Part shown: piece by piece, positions 35,001 to 42,965 of the stretch
Numbering within the stretch: the first letter of the stretch is position 1
Layout of the letters: each line of letters opens with the position of its first letter
DNA from: UBA4416 sp048498515
Lineage (GTDB): Bacteria > Bacteroidota > Bacteroidia > B-17B0 > Aurantibacillaceae
Reading direction: 5' to 3'
Length of the DNA: 64,000 nt
NCBI GenBank assembly: GCA_048498515.1
Contig: JBEHXV010000003.1
Location: 124,001-188,000 of the forward strand
The notes under the pieces: model-generated
The model's input: the letters and a program-made list of their open reading frames with translations, nothing else
Database searches by the model: none
What the model was told of the DNA's origin: nothing
Made by a program: the position numbers and the translations under genes

Positions 35001-35799
35001 TTCCAGCGTTAAATTTGGCGCTCACAACGAGGCCCTGAAATGGAAATCGAATGACGAGATTGGGAACCTGGTAACGGAGTACAACAACATGCTGGTGAAA
35101 CTGGAGCAAAGCTCTGAGTTGCTGGCAAAATCGGAAAGAGAGAGTGCATGGCGCGAAATGGCAAAACAGGTTGCTCATGAAATTAAGAACCCTTTAACAC
35201 CTATGAAGCTGAACATTCAGCATTTGCAGCGCGTGGTAGAAACCAACCCGGATGACATTAATGAACGGGTGACCAAAGTATCGCAAATGCTGATAGAACA
35301 AATTGACACACTATCGCACATTGCCACGGAGTTCTCAAATTTTGCCAAGCTGCCAAATGCAACGCTCGAGGTGATTAATGTGTTTGATGTGCTGCAAAAT
35401 GTTACCAACCTGTTTAAACAAAACACGGCTTGCGACATTAGCCTGAATGGCCAGGACCCTTTATTTATAAAGGCTGATAAAGAACAGTGCTTAAGGATCT
35501 TCACCAATCTCCTGAAAAATGCTGAACAATCCATCCCTGAGAACAGGAAAGGAAAAATAACGATTGAAGCCTTTACAAGAGATGCTTCCATTGTTATTCA
35601 TATTAAAGATAATGGCGTAGGAATTCCTGACGCGATAAAACCTAAATTGTTTACGCCGAATTTCACGACCAAATCAACCGGAACAGGGCTTGGCTTAGCC
35701 ATGGTTAAAAATAGCGTGGTGTCGTTTAACGGAACCATTGATTTTGAAACCGAAGAAAATAAGGGGACTGTGTTTACCATTGTTTTTCCGAAGGTTTGA
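32077..35799 (+). CDS. Large NtrY-like membrane sensor histidine kinase
   Basis: 1240 residues. An N-terminal span (about 10-28), a periplasmic sensor region to about 225, a cluster of six to eight spans (230-490), a second extracytoplasmic region (490-735), a span near 740, another sensor region (CACHE-like, with FNRRGMLFSTSQPAIYEQG) and a last span near 945-965 lead into a HAMP-like segment (LTKPLRIIKQQI). The phospho-acceptor His is about residue 1033 in MAKQVAHEIKNPLTPMKLN; the N box (NLLKNAEQSIPE) and G boxes (DNGVGIP, STGTGLGLAM) follow. The catalytic part resembles NtrY. No response regulator lies next to it, so its partner is elsewhere. The signal is unknown. Confidence 0.88.
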   Translation: MKKRSIHHYIWIALAAVCALVSLLINYYNKTTTIELAKQAEERLHQKEQTAQEELGYLQEALKFTKPKKLFSVYNDRIAELYKKESIALYVYENDSLVFWTDNQPAVDLYDYATKTNNLYFGNDLQPDNSNDTDTNKYLAEFIKIRNGWYEYIKLKEGAGKSQTCIALISVKPEYDFENKYINNEFSGWLELPANTELKTEFNYSNPAIKSKFGKTLFEISRSDGVYKDKTLSLISALFAFTALVAFFIFLLKFLRQRFRNRIVFISVFSACCFILRTVMIYFKMPEVFYDTGVYDASIFANASSFYFTYMGDVLINSFLLFFFSVIVYKSGIKINYGLPVKLGVYFLIAAGLLYFSYQIRILIFSLVNNSTISYNINELFNFSGYSLIALTSVGMIMFAFYLLVEKSMILAIQDTAETKKLVFVFFIAFILFSSLFISGALSIWEYVWPAPLIIISYCLRKYKASYNFINLGLIILVSTFIVAGLFSKYELSNKKQTYNALSLNLTDRQDVIAENEFIKISQSIKNDPKIKNLLSLLPLSSEQLEQSIRQINFSGYFERYEVILSLFKNDCTPVFKTNDVTYENEDYFKQQIEHDGFQTICDELYFIDKDKKPIRYIAKIPIEDLNKNPDKAFHLYVQLEPKLATNLGTFPDLLLDKSLESKLESKQLSYAVYGTNKLLTSFGEYQYPLYTDKDNSFMAIKDEYEHYVYSSKKEETIIISDKKFALWQQFTSNSYLFIFFSTLVLCVVSFNSIVLKRNLRFNSLNNRIQFIFVSIVVLSLAGVVCGTVWVVTTQFETKNKKELIAKSQSVLKELQQTVGQQDALVFSQKDYTSYTLKKLAQLFGSDISLFNRRGMLFSTSQPAIYEQGLLSKFMNPDAYSSFKKETIANYSHRETIGKLNYLSAYIPFYNKNDKLIGYINLPYFSRQKDLEKELTAYLTTLISIYTILFAITTLVALLVSNLLTKPLRIIKQQISSVKFGAHNEALKWKSNDEIGNLVTEYNNMLVKLEQSSELLAKSERESAWREMAKQVAHEIKNPLTPMKLNIQHLQRVVETNPDDINERVTKVSQMLIEQIDTLSHIATEFSNFAKLPNATLEVINVFDVLQNVTNLFKQNTACDISLNGQDPLFIKADKEQCLRIFTNLLKNAEQSIPENRKGKITIEAFTRDASIVIHIKDNGVGIPDAIKPKLFTPNFTTKSTGTGLGLAMVKNSVVSFNGTIDFETEENKGTVFTIVFPKV

Positions 35800-35811
35800 C
35801 TTTACTAAGTT

Positions 35812-35955
35812 TGAGATTGTTTCGCTCGCGCTCGCAATGACGGCCAGATGTCGCTTCAAGCTGAGTTGAGAAGTGCTTATCAGATTTTTATCCAGAGTTC
35901 TCGACTCCGCTCGAATTAACATATTAGCTTCACCCTGAATCAATTTCAGCATGAC
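35812..35955. repeat. Cluster of dispersed-type intergenic repeats
   Basis: The 186-bp gap between two convergent genes contains GAGATTGTTTCGCTCGCGCT followed by CGCAATGACG (35813-35842), a widely seen Bacteroidota intergenic repeat, then TTCTCGACTCCGCTCGAAT (about 35899-35917) and CACCCTGAATCAATTTCAGC plus ATGAC (35931-35955). The last has the same ends as the palindrome at 29450-29483 and can form a short hairpin. No gene is visible here; transcription ends may fall in these repeats. Confidence 0.55.
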
Positions 35956-35985
35956 TTCGACATTTTGAACCTGCGTTTGACAGAA

Positions 35986-38070
35986 CTATATTTTTTTGAG
36001 AATATTGGAGTGGGTATTGAACAAATAAATACCATCGGCTTTAGTACATCGTAAGAAACCAAAGCGCAGTTTATCGATTGACTGGAACTCACAATTCAAT
36101 ACCAGTTTGCCAGTGGGGCTAAGCAAGCCCAGCAACTCATTTTGCTTTACTGAATAATACAGATCGTTAAACTCACTGATCTCGGCATTTTTCAGGCTGA
36201 AGACTATTTTTCCTGTTTTATCTATCAGTGAACTGTTAACTCCTTTGACAACGAGTGCCAGGCCATTCTCAAAATCGCTGGCTTTGTCATATTCTACCGG
36301 TGTTACCGGCTTAAGCTTCCGGTCAACAAAGCCATACTTGTTATTTTTTTGAATGCGGATAATGTCATTTTTTGCAAAGAACAAATTGCTGTAGGTCCCA
36401 AAATTGATGCTATACCTGCCATTGGCATCTACCAAAGCCACCTCATCATCTTCTATCAATTTAAAGTATTTGCCATTGGTGTAATAATCGGTTTCAAAGG
36501 CCGAATCATAATCATACTCAATAGAAGTCATGTAGCAGCGCTCGGTGGCGCTATAAAAACCATATAAGTTAGTTTTAACTACTAAATAGATACCATTTGT
36601 ACATACGCCAATATAATCAAAGGCGGGGTCCAGTTCCATAGTGCCGTTCACATGCATCAACCCAAATTTATTTCCTTTTTTAACGATGGCTATTTTATTG
36701 GTATCCACATCCGAGATCCAGTCCCATCTGGCAGAAAGCGCCCTGTTATGAATGTCGACCAAGCCATACTGCGACGACATGTAATAGGCGTAGCCATTTT
36801 TAAAATTGCCAAGCTTGTTGTACATGAATGGGATGATGATCTCGCCTTTCGCGTTAATGGCGCCGTATACATTATTAAGCTTGCAAACATACAAATTGTC
36901 GGAAGGCGCGTTAATATCCTGGTAACCTTTTGAAATGAGCTGACCCGAACGGTTTACAAGGAAATAGGCATTGCCTTTTTTTACAATGGCCAAACCGTTT
37001 TTGTAACTTTCTGTTTCGTCGTAATAAAAGCCGGTATTCTTACTTCCTTCTTTATTAATGTAAAAGCAGCTATCGTTTTTACATACTGCCGAAAAGCCTT
37101 CCGAAAAAGGCAGCGCATCATCGTACATTGGCCTGATGATCCAATGGCCAAGCGTATCAATAAAACCAAATTTGTCGTCCGTATTTTTAAGAGGAATTAA
37201 AACCTGCTGGGCAAGCGCAATTTCTTTTAAAACCGATTCATTGTAAGGATAATCGGGATATTTGCTGACAAACTCGGTTAATTCCTTTTTGTTATAAGCT
37301 TTCACCGACAGGCTATACAAGGCTTTCCAGGCATCTTCTTTGGTCCGGTCGGTACTATAATGTTTAACAAAAGAATAAAGGCTGTCGGGGTTATGCAGTT
37401 CTTTCGTCAGCTCAAATAATTTCGATTCAGATTCCGCGATCATTGGATTGCTCGGATAATGTTTGATAAAATTTTTAAGGCTGTATGCATCAGACTCGAC
37501 TACTTTTTCGCGGTATTGAAATTTATACCCTTCGCCTATTGCCGCTTCTTTTAACCACGATTCGGGATACCGGATCACAAAATAGTTCATGCTGTCGCTC
37601 GACTGAAAAGACATGTACTGTTTAAACATGCATTCATCCCTGGCATAAAAGGCTTCATCAACAAGGTCTTCGGCAAAATAAAAATGTTCAAGAAACCATG
37701 TTATTTTACCAACATCCATCGTCTTTACATATTTTTCAAATCCTTTTTTACCGATCGCCGAGGCCAGGTTAGTAATTGTTTCCCGGCTGATGTGGAAGGA
37801 AGAATAGGTACTTGTATCCTTAAACGTTTGATGGCTTATGGCAATGTATTTTGCCGCGCTGTCGGTATTTGAAAAAGGGTTATCGTTTCTGTTGAAAATA
37901 GTAGCCAAACCATAGGACGATTCGGCCGGAAATTTGGACAGGGAGCTAAAAAAAAGACTTTTTGCTTTAAAGTAGTCGTAAATGTAAAGCGCGGCATAAG
38001 CATCGGAAATTTTGCTGGCAAATCCCCTAACGGCAATACAAATCAATAAAACAGAAACAATTTTTTTCAT
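35986..38070 (-). CDS. Secreted WG-repeat protein
   Basis: 694 residues. A signal peptide (MKKIVSVLLICIAVRGFASK) is followed by an alpha-helical, TPR-like half (about 20-280, with repeated LKNFIKHYPSNPMI, TEFVSKYPDYPYN type units) and then WG repeats (about 295-690), visible as KFGFIDTLGHWIIRPMYDDA, VYGAINAKGEIIIPFMYNKL, KFGLMHVNGTMELDPAFDYI, KYGFVDRKLKPVTPVEYDKA and others. WG repeats are beta-rich units of unknown binding function in envelope proteins. No T9SS domain is present, so the periplasm is the likely site. It is divergent from a small membrane protein gene. Confidence 0.85.
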   Translation of the reverse strand: MKKIVSVLLICIAVRGFASKISDAYAALYIYDYFKAKSLFFSSLSKFPAESSYGLATIFNRNDNPFSNTDSAAKYIAISHQTFKDTSTYSSFHISRETITNLASAIGKKGFEKYVKTMDVGKITWFLEHFYFAEDLVDEAFYARDECMFKQYMSFQSSDSMNYFVIRYPESWLKEAAIGEGYKFQYREKVVESDAYSLKNFIKHYPSNPMIAESESKLFELTKELHNPDSLYSFVKHYSTDRTKEDAWKALYSLSVKAYNKKELTEFVSKYPDYPYNESVLKEIALAQQVLIPLKNTDDKFGFIDTLGHWIIRPMYDDALPFSEGFSAVCKNDSCFYINKEGSKNTGFYYDETESYKNGLAIVKKGNAYFLVNRSGQLISKGYQDINAPSDNLYVCKLNNVYGAINAKGEIIIPFMYNKLGNFKNGYAYYMSSQYGLVDIHNRALSARWDWISDVDTNKIAIVKKGNKFGLMHVNGTMELDPAFDYIGVCTNGIYLVVKTNLYGFYSATERCYMTSIEYDYDSAFETDYYTNGKYFKLIEDDEVALVDANGRYSINFGTYSNLFFAKNDIIRIQKNNKYGFVDRKLKPVTPVEYDKASDFENGLALVVKGVNSSLIDKTGKIVFSLKNAEISEFNDLYYSVKQNELLGLLSPTGKLVLNCEFQSIDKLRFGFLRCTKADGIYLFNTHSNILKKI

Positions 38071-38114
38071 TAAGTTCCCGTAAAAGTATAAATTTGGGCC
38101 TAATAAGACTAAAA

Positions 38115-38306
38115 ATGTTTAGCTCCGGAAAACTGATCTTTGCCTCAATTTTTGCCATAGTATTTATTGGCGCTATGGTTTGGTCGTATAAAAAAGACAG
38201 TATTTCTACTAAATTGCACTTCAGAGGGGCCTATAAGACCATTATTTTTATCCTTTTGTTATTCCTGGCTCTTTTTTTATTTGTTAAATTACGTCATTAT
38301 TTGTAA
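38115..38306 (+). CDS. Small two-span membrane protein
   Basis: 63 residues from ATG 38115 (MFSSGKLIFASIF). A longer frame could start at TTG 38094, but a perfect -7 element TAAATTTG (38089-38096) overlaps that site, so the ATG is preferred. Two hydrophobic segments (7-24 and 42-58) flank a basic loop SYKKDSISTKLHFRGAYK; the tail KLRHYL is basic. I do not recognise a named family, although short two-span proteins of this type are common in Bacteroidota. It lies 44 bp from the divergent WG-repeat gene. Function unknown. Confidence 0.6.
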   Translation: MFSSGKLIFASIFAIVFIGAMVWSYKKDSISTKLHFRGAYKTIIFILLLFLALFLFVKLRHYL

Positions 38307-38386
38307 TTTTTCTTTAATTTTAAATACCTTTAGGTTCTTATTACTCATTAAAGTGACCCCTTAACTCATTAAAAGTAATTATATAC

Positions 38387-39175
38387 ATGAAAAATCTGTT
38401 CATATTTATCTTTCTAACGTCTATCATCAGCGTATCAAAAGCCGGTGTTTTAGTTGTTGAAGGTAAATTTCAAAACAAAAACATTTATATCCAAAATTCG
38501 TTTGGAGGCAATGGCGTTGGGTTTTGTACGACCGAGATAAAAGTGAATGGTAAAATTACAACTGATGAAGTAAACTCAAGCGCTTTTGAAATTGACCTGA
38601 TGGCTATGAACATTAAACCTGGTCAAAAAGTAACCATTGAAATTGTACATAAAAACGATTGCGCTCCGGTGGTGTTAAACCCCGAGGTTTTAAAACCACG
38701 CCCAACCTTTGAAGTGTTAAGCATGAACATTAACTCTACAGGTGTTTTAAAATGGACCGCTAAAAACGAAAGTGGTGCCCTGCCTTATGTGATTGAACAA
38801 TTTAAATGGAACAAATGGGTATATGTTGGCGAAGTACAAGGCGTAGGTAGCCCTGAGAACCATGACTACTCTTTCCAGGTGTCGACTCACAGCGGCGAAA
38901 ATAAATTCAGGGTAAAACAAATTGGATTAGGTGTTGCTCCAAAAGTATCGAGCGCGGTTATTTTAAACTCAATGACTGAAAAACCTACCTATATTATCAG
39001 CAAAGATGGTAAAACCATCCAGTATTCATACGAAACCGCTTTTGAAGTGTATGACGCTTTTGGAACGGTTGTAAAGAAAGGCTTTTCGAACGAAACAAAC
39101 ATAGAGAACATTCCGAAAGGGAAATATTATTTGTGTTATGATAACCAGGTAACAGAGTTCGATAAAAAGAAATAA
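38387..39175 (+). CDS. Secreted beta-sandwich protein of unknown function
   Basis: 262 residues. Signal peptide 1-19 (cut after SKA). The mature protein is beta-rich: a first domain (20-100) with FQNKNIYIQNSFGGNGVGFC, a second fibronectin-like part (105-195) and a C-terminal stretch SYETAFEVYDAFGTVVKKG..NIENIPKGKYYLCYDNQVTEF, which resembles a T9SS type A sorting domain in shape (turn, YD-x-G-x-V, KG-x-YYL) but lacks the usual PNP opening and ends in DKKK. It could be a periplasmic or surface protein. A clear terminator follows the stop. Function unknown. Confidence 0.65.
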   Translation: MKNLFIFIFLTSIISVSKAGVLVVEGKFQNKNIYIQNSFGGNGVGFCTTEIKVNGKITTDEVNSSAFEIDLMAMNIKPGQKVTIEIVHKNDCAPVVLNPEVLKPRPTFEVLSMNINSTGVLKWTAKNESGALPYVIEQFKWNKWVYVGEVQGVGSPENHDYSFQVSTHSGENKFRVKQIGLGVAPKVSSAVILNSMTEKPTYIISKDGKTIQYSYETAFEVYDAFGTVVKKGFSNETNIENIPKGKYYLCYDNQVTEFDKKK

Positions 39176-39198
39176 ATTATCAATACAGCATTATAATT

Positions 39199-39221
39199 AA
39201 ATCCGCGAAAGCGGATTTTTT
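39199..39221 (+). terminator. Intrinsic terminator with GAAA tetraloop
   Basis: AAATCCGC-GAAA-GCGGATTT followed by further T residues, 24 nt after the stop of the upstream gene. The 8-bp stem with a GNRA loop and a T-tract is a standard terminator. Confidence 0.85.
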
Positions 39222-39241
39222 GTTTGTAGTTATTGAATGCT

Positions 39242-39348
39242 GATGACGCAGATGGTTATGTCAGTTATAATTTTGAGATAGGTGGATTGTTTGAAAATCA
39301 TAAACCGGCATCGGTGAAAATCCGTCAAATCCGCGTCATCTGCGTTCC
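39242..39348. repeat. Intergenic element with 9-bp inverted ends
   Basis: ACGCAGATG at 39246-39254 pairs perfectly with CATCTGCGT at 39337-39345. The right part (AAATCCGTCAAATCCGCGTC-like, then ATCTGCGTTCC) resembles a common Bacteroidota intergenic repeat. No reading frame of note lies inside the 247-bp gap between two convergent genes. Confidence 0.4.
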
Positions 39349-39422
39349 ATTTAATTGACCTTCTTTTTCCGGGACTCAAATACAGTAAAAACTCCGTGCG
39401 TTCTGTGGTGAAGAATTATTAA

Positions 39423-40460
39423 TTAGAACCTCAGCCCCATTCCAAACTCGATCCAGTTGTGGAATAAGCGAATCTTGGATTCTTTGATAGGAATGGTGTT
39501 GAACTCAGTAATGTAAATGGCATTGGCAAAAAAGTGATCGCCATTATAGCCAAACTGTGCTTTAAAAGTAGCATAGGTGGGAGCATTGATCCAGAAACGT
39601 TTTCTGTCGGTTTGCTCATAGCTTTGGATCTGAAATCCAGTTCCAGCCATGGCTACAGGTGTAAAATGGAATTTCTTTATTACGAACTGGTAACCAAACC
39701 CTAAGTAAATAATGGTACTGGTAAAGTTGCCATACTTTAATTTATTTAAATTGGGATAATAATCGCCCTGTGTTGGCGGTACAAAGCTGGTATCGGCCTC
39801 TATACGCTGGTAACGTTCCGTAATACCCATTAAAAACGATCCGGCACTTTTCTTTTGTCGCTCCCCTTGCGAAAAAGCGGCATTCATGGAAAAGTTGCGG
39901 TTAAAGTTAAAACCAATATTTAAACCACCCTCAATAATCCGTAAGCCCGGCGACTGTGGATGACCCAATGAATCTTTATTCCAGTTGGGATAATAAGGCT
40001 CATAATTATCGAGGTAAAACCCTTTATAATCCCTGTAAAAAATACCCCATTGAACAACCCTGCCCTGTATGTTGATGTTGATATTACGGAACTTTGTTTC
40101 GCCATACTGTTTTTTAAGCGCCGCGCTGGCAGGTAATTGCACGGCCGCCGATATGTATACCTTTTTGATCTTTAAGGAAAGGCCAACTACGCCCGGCATG
40201 GCAGGTTTGTATTTAAATTTTTCGCCTTTTCCCAATAAACGGTTACTCACATTGACCGACACTTCGGGGTAAACAAAGCGTGGGCGGATCAAAAAATTCT
40301 TAGGGAAGACCTCAATGTTTTCGGGCAGTGTTTTTTCTTTTTTCTTTTCCTTTCTCTCCCTTTTTTCTTTTGGTTTTTTTTCCTTCTTTTCTTTTTGGGC
40401 AAGGGCTGTCAGGCTCATAACCATGAGTAAAAAAATGATATGGAGCCTGAAGATCCGCAT
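39423..40460 (-). CDS. Outer-membrane beta-barrel-like protein with Lys-rich N-terminus (DUF4421-like)
   Basis: 345 residues. Signal peptide 1-21 (LTALAQ), then a very basic Lys/Glu-rich stretch of about 25 residues, then alternating beta strands with aromatic girdle residues to the end, closing in WIEFGMGLRF; a C-terminal aromatic residue is typical for insertion by the BAM machinery. Strands such as GLSLKIKKVYISAAVQLP, FRNININIQGRVVQWGIFYR and STIIYLGFGYQFVI resemble DUF4421 proteins. It probably sits in the outer membrane. The charged linker could bind peptidoglycan or nucleic acid, but this is a guess. Confidence 0.65.
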   Translation of the reverse strand: MRIFRLHIIFLLMVMSLTALAQKEKKEKKPKEKRERKEKKKEKTLPENIEVFPKNFLIRPRFVYPEVSVNVSNRLLGKGEKFKYKPAMPGVVGLSLKIKKVYISAAVQLPASAALKKQYGETKFRNININIQGRVVQWGIFYRDYKGFYLDNYEPYYPNWNKDSLGHPQSPGLRIIEGGLNIGFNFNRNFSMNAAFSQGERQKKSAGSFLMGITERYQRIEADTSFVPPTQGDYYPNLNKLKYGNFTSTIIYLGFGYQFVIKKFHFTPVAMAGTGFQIQSYEQTDRKRFWINAPTYATFKAQFGYNGDHFFANAIYITEFNTIPIKESKIRLFHNWIEFGMGLRF

Positions 40461-40533
40461 GACACAAACTTAAAAAATATAAACAAACAGAAGACTGCTT
40501 TTGACAATATTATTTGCTTAATTTTACGCCGTA

Positions 40534-41745
40534 ATGATAATTGATGCTCCGGAACAAAAACAACAGGTAAAGCAAAAGTTCAGGCAACTGAAATGTTGTG
40601 TTCTGATCCCTACTTACAACAATGCCAAAACCATTGAAGGTGTTATTTTATCATCGATGGAGTATTGCGACGATATTATTTTAGTGAACGATGGCTGCAC
40701 AGATAATACACCTGAGATCCTGGCAAAATACCCGCAACTGACCGTTGTAACCCATGAGGTGAACCAGGGAAAAGGAATGGGCCTGCGAAATGGTTTTGCC
40801 AAAGCGGTTGAACTTGGCTTTGATTATGTGATAAGCATTGATAGCGATGGGCAGCATTTTCCAAAAGATTTCATCACTTTTTTAAATAAGATAGAAGAAC
40901 AGCCCGGAAGCCTCATTATTGGGGCCAGGAACATGACTGTTGAGAATGTTCCTAACAAAAGTACGTTTGGGAACAAATTCAGTAATTTTTGGTTTTGGGC
41001 CGAAACCGGCATTAGCTTGCCCGATACACAGAGTGGTTTCAGGTTATACCCTGTACAGCGTTTAAAAAAGATCTGGTTATTTACGACCAAGTTTGAACTG
41101 GAAATTGAAGTAATTGTAAAAGCGGCATGGCGTGGCATACCGGTAATACCGGTACCTGTAAGTGTTTATTACGCTCCGCAAGCTGAACGGGTATCGCATT
41201 TTGTACCCAGCAGGGATTCGACACGCATTAGCTTTTTAAATACTTACCTGGTAATACTGGCGCTTTTGTTCTGGCGGCCGGTAATGCTTGTAAGGAAATT
41301 CAATGCCAGGAATTTGAAACGGGTTTGGCGCGAAGAAGTAGTTGCGGCTCACGAAAGTGCCGAAAAGAAAGCACTTTCGGTTGGCGTAGGCTTATTTTTT
41401 GGCATTGTTCCCATTTGGGGATTTCAATTTGCCCTGGCCATTTTTACCGCCGTATTTTTTAAATTGAATAAAATCATTGTTGGGTTAACTGCACAGATCA
41501 GCGTTCCGCCAATGATCCCGTTTGTGCTGTATGCCAGTGTAAAAACCGGTGAATTGGTTTTAGGACAAAAAGTAAATCTTGACTGGAGCAAATTACTCAC
41601 AATAGAAACATTGAAAAATTTATATGTTTACTATGTAGGCGCCACTGTATTGTCGGTCGTTGCCGGCATAGCAGGCTTTTTAGTCACCTGGATCCTGCTA
41701 AAGCTGTTCAGGTACAAACCCACTACCAATGAGCCAGCCGGTTAA
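40534..41745 (+). CDS. GT2 glycosyltransferase fused to DUF2062 membrane domain
   Basis: 403 residues. Residues 20-235 are a GT-A family 2 domain: CVLIPTYNNAKTIEGVI, IILVNDGCTDNTPEIL and SIDSDGQHFPKD (metal site), then DTQSGFRLYP and FELEIEVIVKAAWRGI. Residues about 265-395 are a DUF2062 domain with three spans (GVGLFFGIVPIWGFQFALAI, LTAQISVPPMIPFVLY). The fusion is common in Bacteroidota; it probably builds polyprenyl- or lipid-linked sugar at the inner membrane. It overlaps rluE by 17 nt. Confidence 0.9.
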   Translation: MIIDAPEQKQQVKQKFRQLKCCVLIPTYNNAKTIEGVILSSMEYCDDIILVNDGCTDNTPEILAKYPQLTVVTHEVNQGKGMGLRNGFAKAVELGFDYVISIDSDGQHFPKDFITFLNKIEEQPGSLIIGARNMTVENVPNKSTFGNKFSNFWFWAETGISLPDTQSGFRLYPVQRLKKIWLFTTKFELEIEVIVKAAWRGIPVIPVPVSVYYAPQAERVSHFVPSRDSTRISFLNTYLVILALLFWRPVMLVRKFNARNLKRVWREEVVAAHESAEKKALSVGVGLFFGIVPIWGFQFALAIFTAVFFKLNKIIVGLTAQISVPPMIPFVLYASVKTGELVLGQKVNLDWSKLLTIETLKNLYVYYVGATVLSVVAGIAGFLVTWILLKLFRYKPTTNEPAG

Positions 41746-42340
41746 CCGTTATTTCATTGTCAACAAACCATACAAAATGGTGTCGCAGTTTGTGAGTCCC
41801 GACAATGTTAACTTGTTAGGCGATATTGATTTTGACTGGCCTGAGGGTACACACGCCATTGGCCGGCTCGATAATAACTCGGAGGGCTTGTTGATCTTAA
41901 CCACCAACAAGCGCGTTACCAAATTATTATTTGAAAGCGCCACGCCTCACAAGCGCACTTACCTTGTACAGGTTGAAAAGGTGGTGAATGAAGAACGACT
42001 ACGACAATTACAAACCGGCATTACCATACGCGTAAAAGGTGGTGGTTACTACACCACAGCTCCCTGCGAGGTACAGATTGTTGAGAAACCAGCCAATCTG
42101 CCAAAGCGTGGACATGAGTTCAGGGAAGACCTGCCGCATAGCTGGCTCACCATTACCTTAACGGAAGGTAAGTTTCACCAAATCCGTAAAATGGTGTCTT
42201 CGGTTTACCATCACTGCAAACGGTTGATCCGTATTTCCATTGAGGACCTTGAATTGGACGATTTGCCACCGGGAGGTGTAAGGGAAATTGAAGAGGAGGA
42301 ATTTTTCAGGCTGTTGAAGATTGAGAGCTGGCGGGAATGA
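41729..42340 (+). CDS. rluE: 23S rRNA pseudouridine synthase, RsuA/RluE family
   Basis: 203 residues with no S4 domain, which fits RluE rather than RluB/RluF. Key blocks: YFIVNKPYKMVSQF, AIGRLDNNSEGLLILTTN with the catalytic Asp, HKRTYLVQVEK, LTEGKFHQIRKMVSSVYH and the C-terminal DLELDDLPPGGVREI. It isomerises a single uridine in 23S rRNA. The first 17 nt lie inside the GT2-DUF2062 gene. The symbol is given by family resemblance; RsuA-like activity on another site cannot be excluded. Confidence 0.88.
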   Translation: MSQPVNRYFIVNKPYKMVSQFVSPDNVNLLGDIDFDWPEGTHAIGRLDNNSEGLLILTTNKRVTKLLFESATPHKRTYLVQVEKVVNEERLRQLQTGITIRVKGGGYYTTAPCEVQIVEKPANLPKRGHEFREDLPHSWLTITLTEGKFHQIRKMVSSVYHHCKRLIRISIEDLELDDLPPGGVREIEEEEFFRLLKIESWRE

Positions 42341-42371
42341 TTAAATTAGACCATTCAAATTATTACAACAA

Positions 42372-42965
42372 ATGAAAGCTCCATTTGACAACTCTCCTTT
42401 GGGAGGCAGATTGGAATGGGTTGAAAAAGTAATGCCTAAAAAGGAAGTGTTTTTTAAAAGCACAGACCTTAAGACATTTGCTTTGCTGCCAGATGAAACA
42501 ACTTTTAAACGAAGTACCGAGTCTTCCTGGTTTCTTTGCATCTTCAGTTTTATACTTTTAATCTGGCTTGGATTTGAGTTTGTTTCATTGTTTAATGGCT
42601 TCACCTATTATAGTTTAGTCCTCATTAAAACTTTAACGTGTTTAGCAGTTATTGCCCTGGAAGCTTTAATTATAAAGGCCACCATTAATCATTTTAAATC
42701 TTCGCCTGTAAAATTTACTATTACAAAAGAATACTTTATTTACAACGATATTAAAACTGAATGGTCAGACGTGAAGGGAATTTATGCCGTTTACAGGCAG
42801 AACAGAAGTACCGTTCATATGACCATGTTAAAAATTAAATTGTACAACAGAAAAATAATTGAAGTTTATGTTAATGATTTGAACGTACGGAATGAATATG
42901 CCCCCGGCATTTTTTCAATCTACAAAACTTATTATGATTGTCACAGCAACCGGGCTGCTACTTAG
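42372..42965 (+). CDS. Membrane protein with PH-like C-terminal domain
   Basis: 197 residues. Two spans at about 53-73 and 79-99, followed by a cytoplasmic beta-rich part reading VKFTITKEYFIYNDIKTEWS and TMLKIKLYNRKIIEVYVNDL, similar to bacterial PH-like (YcxB/DUF304-type) domains. I do not recognise a named family. Its last 8 bases overlap the end of the convergent gene that encodes a protein of the same general layout. Function unknown. Confidence 0.65.
   Translation: MKAPFDNSPLGGRLEWVEKVMPKKEVFFKSTDLKTFALLPDETTFKRSTESSWFLCIFSFILLIWLGFEFVSLFNGFTYYSLVLIKTLTCLAVIALEALIIKATINHFKSSPVKFTITKEYFIYNDIKTEWSDVKGIYAVYRQNRSTVHMTMLKIKLYNRKIIEVYVNDLNVRNEYAPGIFSIYKTYYDCHSNRAAT

Noticed and set aside
35695..35952. 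85-codon minus-strand frame across the gap after the histidine kinase
   Set aside because: Mostly made of dispersed repeats and antisense kinase sequence; no promoter or homologous protein pattern.
38094..38114. TTG start giving a 70-residue version of the small membrane protein
   Set aside because: It overlaps a perfect -7 element and an ATG seven codons later gives a cleaner N-terminus.
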